Positions 1 through 5,671 of a stretch of 7,395 nucleotides of DNA are shown one piece after another. The DNA is taken from contig MFCX01000006.1 of the NCBI GenBank assembly GCA_001777055.1, positions 1 to 7,395 on the forward strand. The letters run 5' to 3'. Each line of letters opens with the position of its first letter. Within the stretch, counting starts at the first letter, position 1. The DNA is from Candidatus Daviesbacteria bacterium RIFCSPHIGHO2_02_FULL_39_12 (GTDB taxonomy: Bacteria; Patescibacteriota; Microgenomatia; Daviesbacterales; UBA10151). A program made the position numbers and the translations under genes. Under the pieces are notes generated by a model. That model did not search any database, had not been told where the DNA came from, and saw only the letters and a program-made list of their open reading frames with translations.

Positions 1-2
1 AT

Positions 3-731
3 TACTTGTTGAACAGAATCAAAAAGTTTTTTAGAAGCTATAAAGGCAATATTCTTTCCGTTTCCTGTGTCCAGCGACTTTTACAAAACCCGATTTACTA
101 CGGCGTGTTTTCTTTCAACGGTGAAATCTATGACGGAACGCACGAGCCAATTATTTCCAAGAAACTTTTTGATTCTGTTCAACAAGTAATGAGTAATCGA
201 GGAAAAAAGAAACGCCAGCGAAAACACGAATTTACTTTTTCTGGTCTAATGAAATGCGGAAATTGCAATTGCCTCATAACTGCCGAGAAACAAAAAGGAC
301 ATCACTATTATCGTTGCACCAAGAAAAAGCAAAAATGTGAAGAAAAATATTTGCGGGAAGAAAATCTTGTTGAACAGATGAAAGGGATTATTCAAAAAGT
401 TTCTTTGCCTGATGACTGGGCAAACAATATGCTTGCCGAGGTAGACAAGGAAAAAGAGCAAGCAAGAGAAGAAACGAAAGTTTTTGTTCAAAATCTTCAA
501 ACCCAAAAAGCAGAAATTGAAAGCAAAGCTGAAAACCTGCTCGATCTGTTTATCGGTGGCAAAGGCATTGAACCAGAAGAATATCAAGCAAAAAAAGCAA
601 AACTGCTTAATGAGAAGCAGGACATTTTGGGAAAGATAAGAGATTTTGAACAAAAAGGAAATAATTGGCTCGAACCGATGAAAAAAATGATTTTAGCCAG
701 CAGCCAAGCTAAAATTCTTTTTTGCGCTTAA
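3..731 (+). CDS. Large serine recombinase, C-terminal part (5' end outside window)
   Basis: The frame is open to the left edge, so the TTG at position 6 is not necessarily the start and the catalytic serine domain lies outside the window. Counting from that TTG, residues 21-62 resemble the end of the 'Recombinase' domain (VQRLLQNPIYYGVF, then DGTHEPIISKKLFD). Residues 76-111 form a recombinase zinc beta ribbon with ligand pairs C84/C87 and C104/C111. Residues about 145-215 are Lys/Glu-rich and probably a coiled coil, as in large serine integrases. These enzymes perform site-specific integration and excision of phages and conjugative or mobilizable elements. The tail stops soon after NNWLEPMKKMILASSQ; from memory of related proteins the C-terminus usually runs a few dozen residues further, so the 3' end may be truncated. 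The family assignment is firm; activity cannot be judged from this part. Confidence 0.88.
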   Translation, partial: YLLNRIKKFFRSYKGNILSVSCVQRLLQNPIYYGVFSFNGEIYDGTHEPIISKKLFDSVQQVMSNRGKKKRQRKHEFTFSGLMKCGNCNCLITAEKQKGHHYYRCTKKKQKCEEKYLREENLVEQMKGIIQKVSLPDDWANNMLAEVDKEKEQAREETKVFVQNLQTQKAEIESKAENLLDLFIGGKGIEPEEYQAKKAKLLNEKQDILGKIRDFEQKGNNWLEPMKKMILASSQAKILFCA

Positions 732-735
732 AATC

Positions 736-764
736 GGCTGGCGAGTCCTCGTAGAGGGCGAGCC
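736..764 (-). terminator. Imperfect hairpin between recombinase and tRNA-Ser
   Basis: GGCT (736-739) pairs with AGCC (761-764), CG (742-743) with CG (759-760), and CCTC (747-750) with GAGG (754-757) around a GTA loop. The arms contain a GG bulge and an AGT/G internal loop. Read on the minus strand it lies just downstream of tRNA-Ser and is followed by a short ATTTTAA tract, so it could end the tRNA transcript. On the plus strand it follows the recombinase stop but has no T-run. The imperfect stem makes this a weak call. Confidence 0.35.
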
Positions 765-783
765 AACAAAGACATTTCCCAAT

Positions 784-871
784 TGGCGGAGAGGGAGGGA
801 TTCGAACCCTCGATACCTTGCGGTATACGCGCTTTCCAAGCGCGCGTACTAGGCCACTATACGACCTCTCC
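784..871 (-). tRNA. tRNA-Ser (anticodon GGA), CCA encoded
   Basis: Read on the minus strand, the acceptor stem GGAGAGG pairs with CCTCTCC, followed by discriminator G and an encoded CCA (positions 786-784). The anticodon stem GCGC/GCGC holds the loop TTGGAAA, giving anticodon GGA, which reads UCC and UCU serine codons. The T arm has the TTCGAAT loop within an AGGG/CCCT stem. A long variable arm with a small hairpin (TACC-GCAA-GGTA) marks a class II tRNA and fits serine. The total of 88 nt is normal for tRNA-Ser. It is divergent from dnaG and convergent with the recombinase. tRNA genes are common integration targets, so its position beside a recombinase may matter. Confidence 0.96.
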
Positions 872-880
872 AGCGTAGAT

Positions 881-908
881 ATTATAGCTTATTTTTGATT
901 CTAGTCTA
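881..908 (-). promoter_or_regulatory. Promoter for tRNA-Ser
   Basis: On the minus strand a perfect TATAAT -10 (886-881) is preceded after 16 nt by TAGACT (908-903), a 4/6 match to the -35 consensus. Transcription would start about 2 to 4 nt before the mature tRNA 5' end at 871. Confidence 0.65.
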
Positions 909-938
909 CCTTGACTAAGTAAGACTGGCGTCTTTATC

Positions 939-967
939 TTGTTTTCGGGACTTCTTTGGTGTACAAT
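939..967 (+). promoter_or_regulatory. Candidate promoter for the dnaG-rpoD operon
   Basis: TTGTTT (939-944), a 17-nt spacer, then TACAAT (962-967), a 5/6 match to the -10. It would give a leader of about 50 nt before the ATG at 1026. A second overlapping candidate is TTGACT (911-916), 18 nt, TATCTT (935-940). The better one cannot be chosen without transcript data. Confidence 0.4.
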
Positions 968-988
968 CCCTCCACAATGCCTGGAAGC

Positions 989-1019
989 TTTACTTTTTGT
1001 GGGCCTTTGGGATTATTGT
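989..1019 (+). promoter_or_regulatory. Alternative dnaG promoter giving a leaderless mRNA
   Basis: TTTACT (989-994) and TATTGT (1014-1019), each a 4/6 match, are separated by 19 nt. Taken alone this is weak. It is noted because the -10 lies exactly 6 nt before the dnaG ATG, the same spacing seen at three much stronger promoters in this window (before 5672, 6728 and 7362). Confidence 0.25.
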
Positions 1020-1025
1020 AAGCCT

Positions 1026-3980
1026 ATGGATGACGTTGATTTAATAAAAGAAAAAATTAACATTGTAGATTTAATCTCCGAGTATTTAACCTTAAAAAAG
1101 GCCGGTGTTAATTTTAAAGCCGCTTGCCCATTTCATAATGAAAAAACTCCCTCTTTTGTAGTCTCACCGGAACGTCAAATCTGGCATTGTTTCGGGTGTT
1201 TCCCTCCTGGCGAATTAGTGAAAACTCCTTTCGGATTCCACAAAATCGAAGATATAAATAAAGATCATTGGGTTGTTTCAGGAAAAGGACATTTAAGAAA
1301 AGTAACTCAAGTTATGACTCATCAGTATGACGGCGATTTAGTAAGGGTAGCTATAAAGAAACTAGGAGGAGAAGTAAGATTAACCACTGATCATAATGTC
1401 TTTATTGTCAGAGGTGCTCCCTACACACAAAAGAAGTATAAAGATTTCTCAAGAAGATACAGGAAGTATTTAAGAATTAGAGCTCTTAATTCTGAAAAAT
1501 ATCTAAAGCGTGTCAGTAAATACTTTCCCGTCAGGCAAATTCAGGCCGGTGAACTTGAAGAAGGAGATTTAATGCTCTATCCTATTACTCGTAGAGAAAC
1601 AGAAGTAAAGGATATTGATCTTAAGAAGTATCTTACTAAGAAGACAAATTATGGACCTGCTCCCGGAAAAATTCCTCTCATTTTACAAATAACCAGTGAT
1701 TTACTAAAATTATTGGGATACTGGATAGCTGAGGGCAGCAGTCATAGAGCATATATCAGATTTAGTTTAGGTAATCATGAGGAGGATTTTGCAAAAGAGA
1801 TTGTAAGTCTTACCAAAAAGATCTTTAATCTGGAAGCAAAAATCCACAGACGGTCAGGACAAATAAAGACAGGCATTGAAATAACAGTATGCCATTCGCA
1901 ACTTGCAAATATCTTTGAAAATCTATGCGGTAAAGGAGCTAATAATAAGCATATACCGTTTATATTTCATGATTTACCACCTGAAAAACAAAGAATTATC
2001 TTAGATGCAATTTTCAAAGGAGATGGCACCTCTTTTATAGCCAGCCGCTCAAGGAATCGGCATAAATCCATCACTACAATTTCAAGAATATTATCTGAGC
2101 AACTAATTGATATTCTTCTGCGGTTGAACCTATTTCCAACACTTTATCTTAGTAAATTCCATATAGATAGATTGTTAGTTAACCACAGAGAGGCTTATGT
2201 TATTATCTGGTCAGAGGAAGCGGCTCAAAGATATAATCTTATTTATTATCAATCAGATGGGTCAGAATATTGGTTATTGCCGATAATTAAACTACAAAAA
2301 GAAACTTATAAAGGCCCTGTTTATAATTTTACAGTTGACGAAGATCATTCTTATATAGCCACGAATTTTGCAGTCGCCAATTGCCAAAAAGGCGGGGATA
2401 TTTTTACTTTTTTAATGGAAAAGGAAGGCATGGAATTTAAAGAAGCCTTAGAATTTTTAGCCAAAAAAGCAGGAGTAGTTTTAGCCAAAACTTCCGGCAA
2501 GAAGGATTTTAAAGAGCGATTATTCGAGGTTAACCTGAAGGCTCAGGAGTTTTTTCACTACATCCTAACCAAACATGCCTTGGGTAAAACAGCTTTAGAG
2601 TATCTGGAAAAGAGGGGAGTAACTGATGTTTCTATTGCAGAATTTGGTTTAGGTTATGCCCCAAATTCCTGGGAGTCTTTAACCAAAGTATTGCTAAAAA
2701 GGGGTTTTACCATTGCTGAAATAGTGGAGTCTGGTTTAGCTGTGTCATCTAAGACGGGTGGATATGACCGTTTCCGGGGCAGAATCACCTTTCCTTTAAT
2801 TGACGGTAAGGATAAACTGAGAGGTTTCTCAGGCAGAGTTTTATACCCACAGGAACCAAAATATATTAATACCCCCCAGACTCCTATTTTTGACAAAAGC
2901 AGCTATCTTTTTGGCATTAATTTGGCCAGAGCCGAAATTAGAAATAAAAAAGAAGCGGTATTAGTAGAGGGAGAAATGGATGTAATTTTATCCCACCAAG
3001 CCGGTTTTAAAAACGTAGTGGCTGCCAAAGGCACCGCTTTGACTGAAGGTCAAATAGATTTACTCAAAAAATACACTGAGAATATAGCTTTGTGTTTTGA
3101 TATGGATTTGGCAGGAGATAGCGCTTCAAGGCGTGGTATTGAAATGGCGGAGAAAGCAGGACTTAATCTTAAGGTGGTGGAAATTGTTGGAGGCAAAGAT
3201 GCGGCAGAAGTGATTAAAGAGGATCCCAAACTTTGGCAAGAAGCAATTGTTGGGTCTGTCCCTGTTTACGACTACTATATTAGCTCAACTGCCAAAAGGT
3301 ATGATATTAAAAATCCGGCAGATTTAAAAAAAATTGGTCAGGAGTTAATCCCAATCTGGAGCAAAATTGCCGATGATTTAGTTAAAGAGCGTTATATTCA
3401 AAAATTGGCAGCCTTCTTAAAAACCGACGAAGGCACGCTAAGAAATGCTGTTAAAAAGGCTGCAGGTGGATTGCATATTAAGTTTACCCCTCTCGTACAC
3501 GGAGTCAGACAGGATAATATCGTAAGAGCAAGATCCAGACGGGAACTTTTAGAAGAGTATTTAATTGCTTTGCTGTTGCATCCGCCAAAATTCGTGTTTG
3601 TGCCCGTCTTCCCGGAAACGTTATTTTTAAGAGAAACTTTCAGGCAAATTTATGTTTTATTATTTTTATACCTGGATTCTATTTCGTTTAAAAGCAGGGT
3701 TTTTAATATTAATGAATTTAGTGTAGATCTACCAAAAGAATTAGTCAGAGAAGTAGACAGGCTATATTTGACGGAGCTTGATGACAAGCTGGTTGATGGA
3801 AAAAATTGGCAAAAAGAAGTTTCGGGAGTTATTTCAGAGCTCAAAAAAGCTTTAATTAAAGGATCTTTGGAAAAATTGTCACTGGAAATTAAAAATGCCC
3901 AGGAGTTTGGTAAGATGGAAGTGCTGGAATCTTTAAATAGACGCTTTCGGGATTTATCAGTAAAGTTAAAGAATTTATAA
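1026..3980 (+). CDS. dnaG: DNA primase DnaG, precursor containing an intein
   Basis: DnaG makes the RNA primers for replication and works with the DnaB helicase. The precursor is 984 aa; removing the 395-aa intein leaves 589 aa, a normal length. In spliced numbering the N-terminal zinc domain has ligands C34, H37, C55 and C58 (CPFH, then HCFG-C). The RNA polymerase domain includes RFRGRITFPL (187-196) and KYINTP (217-222). The TOPRIM metal site has E253 (LVEGEMD) and the D297-x-D299 pair (FDMDLAGD), followed by a divergent helicase-binding C-terminus. ATG 1026 is chosen because MDDVDLIKEKINIVDLI is the usual DnaG N-terminus; a frame opening at 939 adds 29 residues with no family resemblance. 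No Shine-Dalgarno is visible. rpoD follows after 13 nt, forming the classic primase/sigma-factor operon, here without rpsU. Confidence 0.96.
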   Translation: MDDVDLIKEKINIVDLISEYLTLKKAGVNFKAACPFHNEKTPSFVVSPERQIWHCFGCFPPGELVKTPFGFHKIEDINKDHWVVSGKGHLRKVTQVMTHQYDGDLVRVAIKKLGGEVRLTTDHNVFIVRGAPYTQKKYKDFSRRYRKYLRIRALNSEKYLKRVSKYFPVRQIQAGELEEGDLMLYPITRRETEVKDIDLKKYLTKKTNYGPAPGKIPLILQITSDLLKLLGYWIAEGSSHRAYIRFSLGNHEEDFAKEIVSLTKKIFNLEAKIHRRSGQIKTGIEITVCHSQLANIFENLCGKGANNKHIPFIFHDLPPEKQRIILDAIFKGDGTSFIASRSRNRHKSITTISRILSEQLIDILLRLNLFPTLYLSKFHIDRLLVNHREAYVIIWSEEAAQRYNLIYYQSDGSEYWLLPIIKLQKETYKGPVYNFTVDEDHSYIATNFAVANCQKGGDIFTFLMEKEGMEFKEALEFLAKKAGVVLAKTSGKKDFKERLFEVNLKAQEFFHYILTKHALGKTALEYLEKRGVTDVSIAEFGLGYAPNSWESLTKVLLKRGFTIAEIVESGLAVSSKTGGYDRFRGRITFPLIDGKDKLRGFSGRVLYPQEPKYINTPQTPIFDKSSYLFGINLARAEIRNKKEAVLVEGEMDVILSHQAGFKNVVAAKGTALTEGQIDLLKKYTENIALCFDMDLAGDSASRRGIEMAEKAGLNLKVVEIVGGKDAAEVIKEDPKLWQEAIVGSVPVYDYYISSTAKRYDIKNPADLKKIGQELIPIWSKIADDLVKERYIQKLAAFLKTDEGTLRNAVKKAAGGLHIKFTPLVHGVRQDNIVRARSRRELLEEYLIALLLHPPKFVFVPVFPETLFLRETFRQIYVLLFLYLDSISFKSRVFNINEFSVDLPKELVREVDRLYLTELDDKLVDGKNWQKEVSGVISELKKALIKGSLEKLSLEIKNAQEFGKMEVLESLNRRFRDLSVKLKNL
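1197..2381 (+). mobile_element. DnaG intein with LAGLIDADG homing endonuclease
   Basis: This in-frame 395-aa insertion lies within the CHC2 zinc motif. It starts at Cys1 (CFPPGELVKT, block A) and ends ...FAVAN before Cys+1 (CQKGGDIF). Block B is LTTDHNVF with T63 and H66. Block F is VYNFTVDEDHSYIATN with H384, and block G ends in Asn395. The endonuclease has two dodecapeptide motifs, LLGYWIAEG (E179) and LDAIFKGDG (D276), plus a block D-like KHIP with K251, so it looks catalytically complete. The penultimate residue is Ala394 rather than the usual His. Self-splicing would join HCFG to CQKGGD and restore the zinc finger, while the endonuclease would cut intein-free dnaG alleles and promote homing. 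By eye the intein is richer in A/T-ending codons and AGA/ATA than the flanking exteins, consistent with acquisition by transfer. Confidence 0.95.
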
Positions 3981-3993
3981 AACCCTAAGATAT

Positions 3994-5085
3994 ATGGCAA
4001 AAGATAAAAAACAAACACCATTGGACGCTAAAAAACTCCTTAAATTAGGTAAGGACCGGGGGTTTATTACTCAAGAGGAAATTTTGCAGGTTTTTCCCGC
4101 TCCGGAGGAAACAATCGAGCAATTGGATGATTTATATATCAAGCTGATTGAGGAAGGTGTGGATGTATTTGAAACTACAGCCGAAGAAATGGAGGCCGAT
4201 AGCAAGATCGCCACAGAATTGGAAAAAGAACTGGAGACGTTATCTACCCTGGAAGAAGGTTCGGTGACTGATCCTGTCAGGCAATATCTTCGAGATATCG
4301 GTAAAATTCCACTCCTCACTGCAGCTGATGAAATTGATTTGGCCAAAAGAGCGGAAAAAAACGAGCAAAAAGCCAGGGATAAATTGACCAGTGCCAATCT
4401 TCGGTTGGTAGTGTCTATTGCCAAAAAATATGTTGGCAGAGGCATGTCTCTCTTGGATCTAATAGAAGAAGGCAATATTGGCTTGATGAGGGCAGTGGAT
4501 AAATATGACTGGAGAAGGGGTTATAAATTTTCAACTTATGCTACCTGGTGGATTAGGCAAGCCATCACCCGGGCTATTGCAGACCAAGCCAGAACCATCC
4601 GCATCCCGGTTCATATGGTAGAAACAATTAACCGTTTTAATCGTACCCAAAGAAGATTAATGCAGGAATTAGGCAGAGAGCCTACTCCGGAAGAGGTGGC
4701 TAAAGCTTTGGATATTGATATCTCAAAGGCCAGGGAAATAATTAAGGTGTCTCAAGAGCCAACCTCTTTGGAAACACCGGTTGGAGACGAGGAAGACTCT
4801 CACTTGGGTGATTTTATCGCGGATCAGGGTTTGCAGCCGGACGAGCAAGCCACCAGAGAGCTTTTGAAGATCCACTTAGATGAAGTACTAGATAGCCTCT
4901 CACCCAGGGAAAAACGGGTGCTGCAACTAAGATTTGGGTTAGAAGACGGCAAACAAAGAACTTTGGAAGAAGTAGGCAAGGAATTTGGGGTGACCAGGGA
5001 AAGAATCCGCCAGATTGAAGCAAAGGCTATTAGGAAACTTAAGCACCCAACCCGCGCTAAAAAACTCCGTGATTACTTGGAATAA
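3994..5085 (+). CDS. rpoD: Primary RNA polymerase sigma factor (sigma-70/SigA)
   Basis: This is the housekeeping sigma factor that directs RNA polymerase to -10/-35 promoters. At 363 aa it is compact, close to Gram-positive SigA and without the large non-conserved insert of E. coli RpoD. Residues about 8-60 look like region 1.1. Region 1.2 is DPVRQYLRDIGKIPLL (93-108). Regions 2.1-2.4 span about 128-200, including DLIEEGNIGLMRAVDKYD and the -10-reading YKFSTYATWWIRQAITRAI (177-195). Region 3.0 has HMVETINR (207-214). Region 4.2 is a helix-turn-helix, TLEEVGKEFGVTRERIRQIE (323-342), that reads the -35. All key promoter-contact segments appear intact. It is probably co-transcribed with dnaG from 13 nt upstream. 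No clear Shine-Dalgarno precedes the ATG. Confidence 0.97.
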   Translation: MAKDKKQTPLDAKKLLKLGKDRGFITQEEILQVFPAPEETIEQLDDLYIKLIEEGVDVFETTAEEMEADSKIATELEKELETLSTLEEGSVTDPVRQYLRDIGKIPLLTAADEIDLAKRAEKNEQKARDKLTSANLRLVVSIAKKYVGRGMSLLDLIEEGNIGLMRAVDKYDWRRGYKFSTYATWWIRQAITRAIADQARTIRIPVHMVETINRFNRTQRRLMQELGREPTPEEVAKALDIDISKAREIIKVSQEPTSLETPVGDEEDSHLGDFIADQGLQPDEQATRELLKIHLDEVLDSLSPREKRVLQLRFGLEDGKQRTLEEVGKEFGVTRERIRQIEAKAIRKLKHPTRAKKLRDYLE

Positions 5086-5123
5086 CATCCTTCGCAATCT
5101 TTACCTCTGAATTTTGTTCCAAA

Positions 5124-5145
5124 TTTGGGCAAAAACATACCCAAA
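5124..5145 (+). other. Weak inverted repeat after rpoD
   Basis: TTTGGG (5124-5129) pairs with CCCAAA (5140-5145) around a 10-nt loop, but no T-run follows. It may contribute to the 3' end of the rpoD transcript or be incidental. The rest of the roughly 190 nt between rpoD and the tRNA-Asn promoter shows no gene. Confidence 0.2.
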
Positions 5146-5206
5146 AACATAGCCTATTGCACTTGTCACCAGTATCAAAGTTATCCACTCTAATAAATCA
5201 AATGGT

Positions 5207-5228
5207 AAGCCCTACTTTACTAGGGTTT
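5207..5228 (+). terminator. Probable rho-independent terminator of dnaG-rpoD
   Basis: An 8-bp stem, AAGCCCTA (5207-5214) with TAGGGTTT (5221-5228) including one G-T wobble, closes a CTTTAC loop. It is followed by AATTTCACATTT, a broken T-rich stretch. It lies about 120 nt after the rpoD stop and upstream of the tRNA-Asn promoter, where operon separation is expected. Confidence 0.5.
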
Positions 5229-5259
5229 AATTTCACATTTCTCACCCCCTCTCAATTTA

Positions 5260-5269
5260 GGTGTACACC
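5260..5269. repeat. Perfect 10-bp palindrome GGTGTACACC
   Basis: A self-complementary site 6 nt upstream of the tRNA-Asn -35 hexamer. Eight of its bases (GGTGTACA) recur at 958-965 in the dnaG promoter region. It could be a protein-binding site, but no regulator is indicated. Confidence 0.3.
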
Positions 5270-5275
5270 CCTGTG

Positions 5276-5304
5276 TTTAAAAATGCAAGCAGAGATGGTA
5301 AAAT
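5276..5304 (+). promoter_or_regulatory. Promoter for tRNA-Asn
   Basis: TTTAAA (5276-5281, 4/6), a 17-nt spacer, then TAAAAT (5299-5304, 5/6) with a TGG extended -10 directly before it. The start point would fall near 5311, about 13 nt ahead of the mature tRNA 5' end. Confidence 0.6.
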
Positions 5305-5323
5305 ACCAAGCGTACATTCACAT

Positions 5324-5630
5324 TCCTCGATAGCTCAACGGTAGAGCGTCCGACTGTAGAAAATGCAGCTTCTTGGCAAAAGCTAAGAATGAAAATGGGG
5401 TGAATTCAGGAAACCCTTTTTTAAAGAGGTAATCCTGAGCCAAGTCCCGCCATATAGGCGGGGAAGGTGCAGAGACTAGGTGAGTACACCAATTAGCGCC
5501 CCACACCTACAAACATGTCATTCTGGCCTGTCCAGAATCAAGTTTATGGTGAAGAGATAGTCCATTCCTTGATGTAAATTAAGGGCAAAATGTAATCGGC
5601 AGGTTCCTGGTTCGAATCCAGGTCGAGGAG
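5324..5630 (+). tRNA. tRNA-Asn (anticodon GUU) interrupted by a group I intron
   Basis: Exon 1 is 5324-5357 and exon 2 is 5593-5630. Joined, they give a 72-nt class I tRNA: acceptor TCCTCGA/TCGAGGA, discriminator G, D stem GCTC/GAGC, and T arm CCTGG-TTCGAAT-CCAGG. The anticodon loop is CTGTTAA, so the anticodon is GTT. The rebuilt GACTGTTAATC stretch is the same as in E. coli tRNA-Asn as I recall it. The intron lies between U35 and U36, inside the anticodon, so the tRNA cannot work until spliced. The anticodon stem has four good pairs and a T27/C43 mismatch at its base. CCA is not encoded (G is followed by CAC), so it must be added enzymatically, unlike the tRNA-Ser in this window. Confidence 0.93.
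5358..5592 (+). ncRNA. Group I self-splicing intron (ORF-less, 235 nt)
   Basis: P1 is exon CTGT (5354-5357) with guide GCAG (5365-5368), giving the required U-G pair at the 5' splice site. P2 is GCTT/AAGC (5368-5371/5380-5383), P3 is TGGGG/CCCCA (5396-5400/5499-5503), and P4 is TCAGG/CCTGA (5406-5410/5434-5438). P5 is ACC/GGT (5413-5415/5428-5430), and P6a is CCCGCC/GGCGGG with loop ATATA (5446-5462). P7 is GACTA/TAGTC (5474-5478/5558-5562), the guanosine-binding helix, in classic R (GCAGAGACTA) and S (AGATAGTCC) contexts. The P8 region contains ATTCTGG/CCAGAAT (5520-5538), and P9 is CCTT/AAGG (5567-5584). The last base, G5592, is the terminal guanosine. It encodes no homing endonuclease. Splicing is by two guanosine-initiated transesterifications and may not need a protein. 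Confidence 0.93.
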
Positions 5631-5636
5631 CACATA

Positions 5637-5665
5637 TTGACAAATGATATGTTTTGTCATAAAAT
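5637..5665 (+). promoter_or_regulatory. Toxin-antitoxin promoter with overlapping operator
   Basis: A perfect TTGACA (5637-5642), a 17-nt spacer and TAAAAT (5660-5665, 5/6) form a strong promoter only 6 nt after the end of tRNA-Asn. An inverted repeat, TGACAAA (5638-5644) and TTTGTCA (5653-5659) with an 8-nt centre, sits across the -35 and spacer, where a ribbon-helix-helix antitoxin would be expected to repress its own operon. The predicted start point falls at about 5672, the toxin start codon. Confidence 0.75.
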
Positions 5666-5671
5666 AGATAA

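Noticed and set aside
939..1025. Upstream extension of DnaG from 939 (29 extra residues)
   Set aside because: The added residues do not resemble DnaG, the region contains promoter-like elements, and ATG 1026 gives the family's normal N-terminus.
3650..5506. Minus-strand open frames opposite dnaG, rpoD and the intron (e.g. 3650-4021, 4071-4475, 5318-5506)
   Set aside because: They lie antisense to well-supported genes or the tRNA/intron, have low-complexity Ser/Leu-rich products and match no family.
5324..5630. Reading the interrupted tRNA as tRNA-Tyr (GTA before the break)
   Set aside because: The exon ends at CTGT, where P1 gives the U-G splice pair, and the 3' exon starts TAATC after the terminal G. 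The joined loop is CTGTTAA (GTT). Bacterial tRNA-Tyr also needs a long variable arm, absent here.
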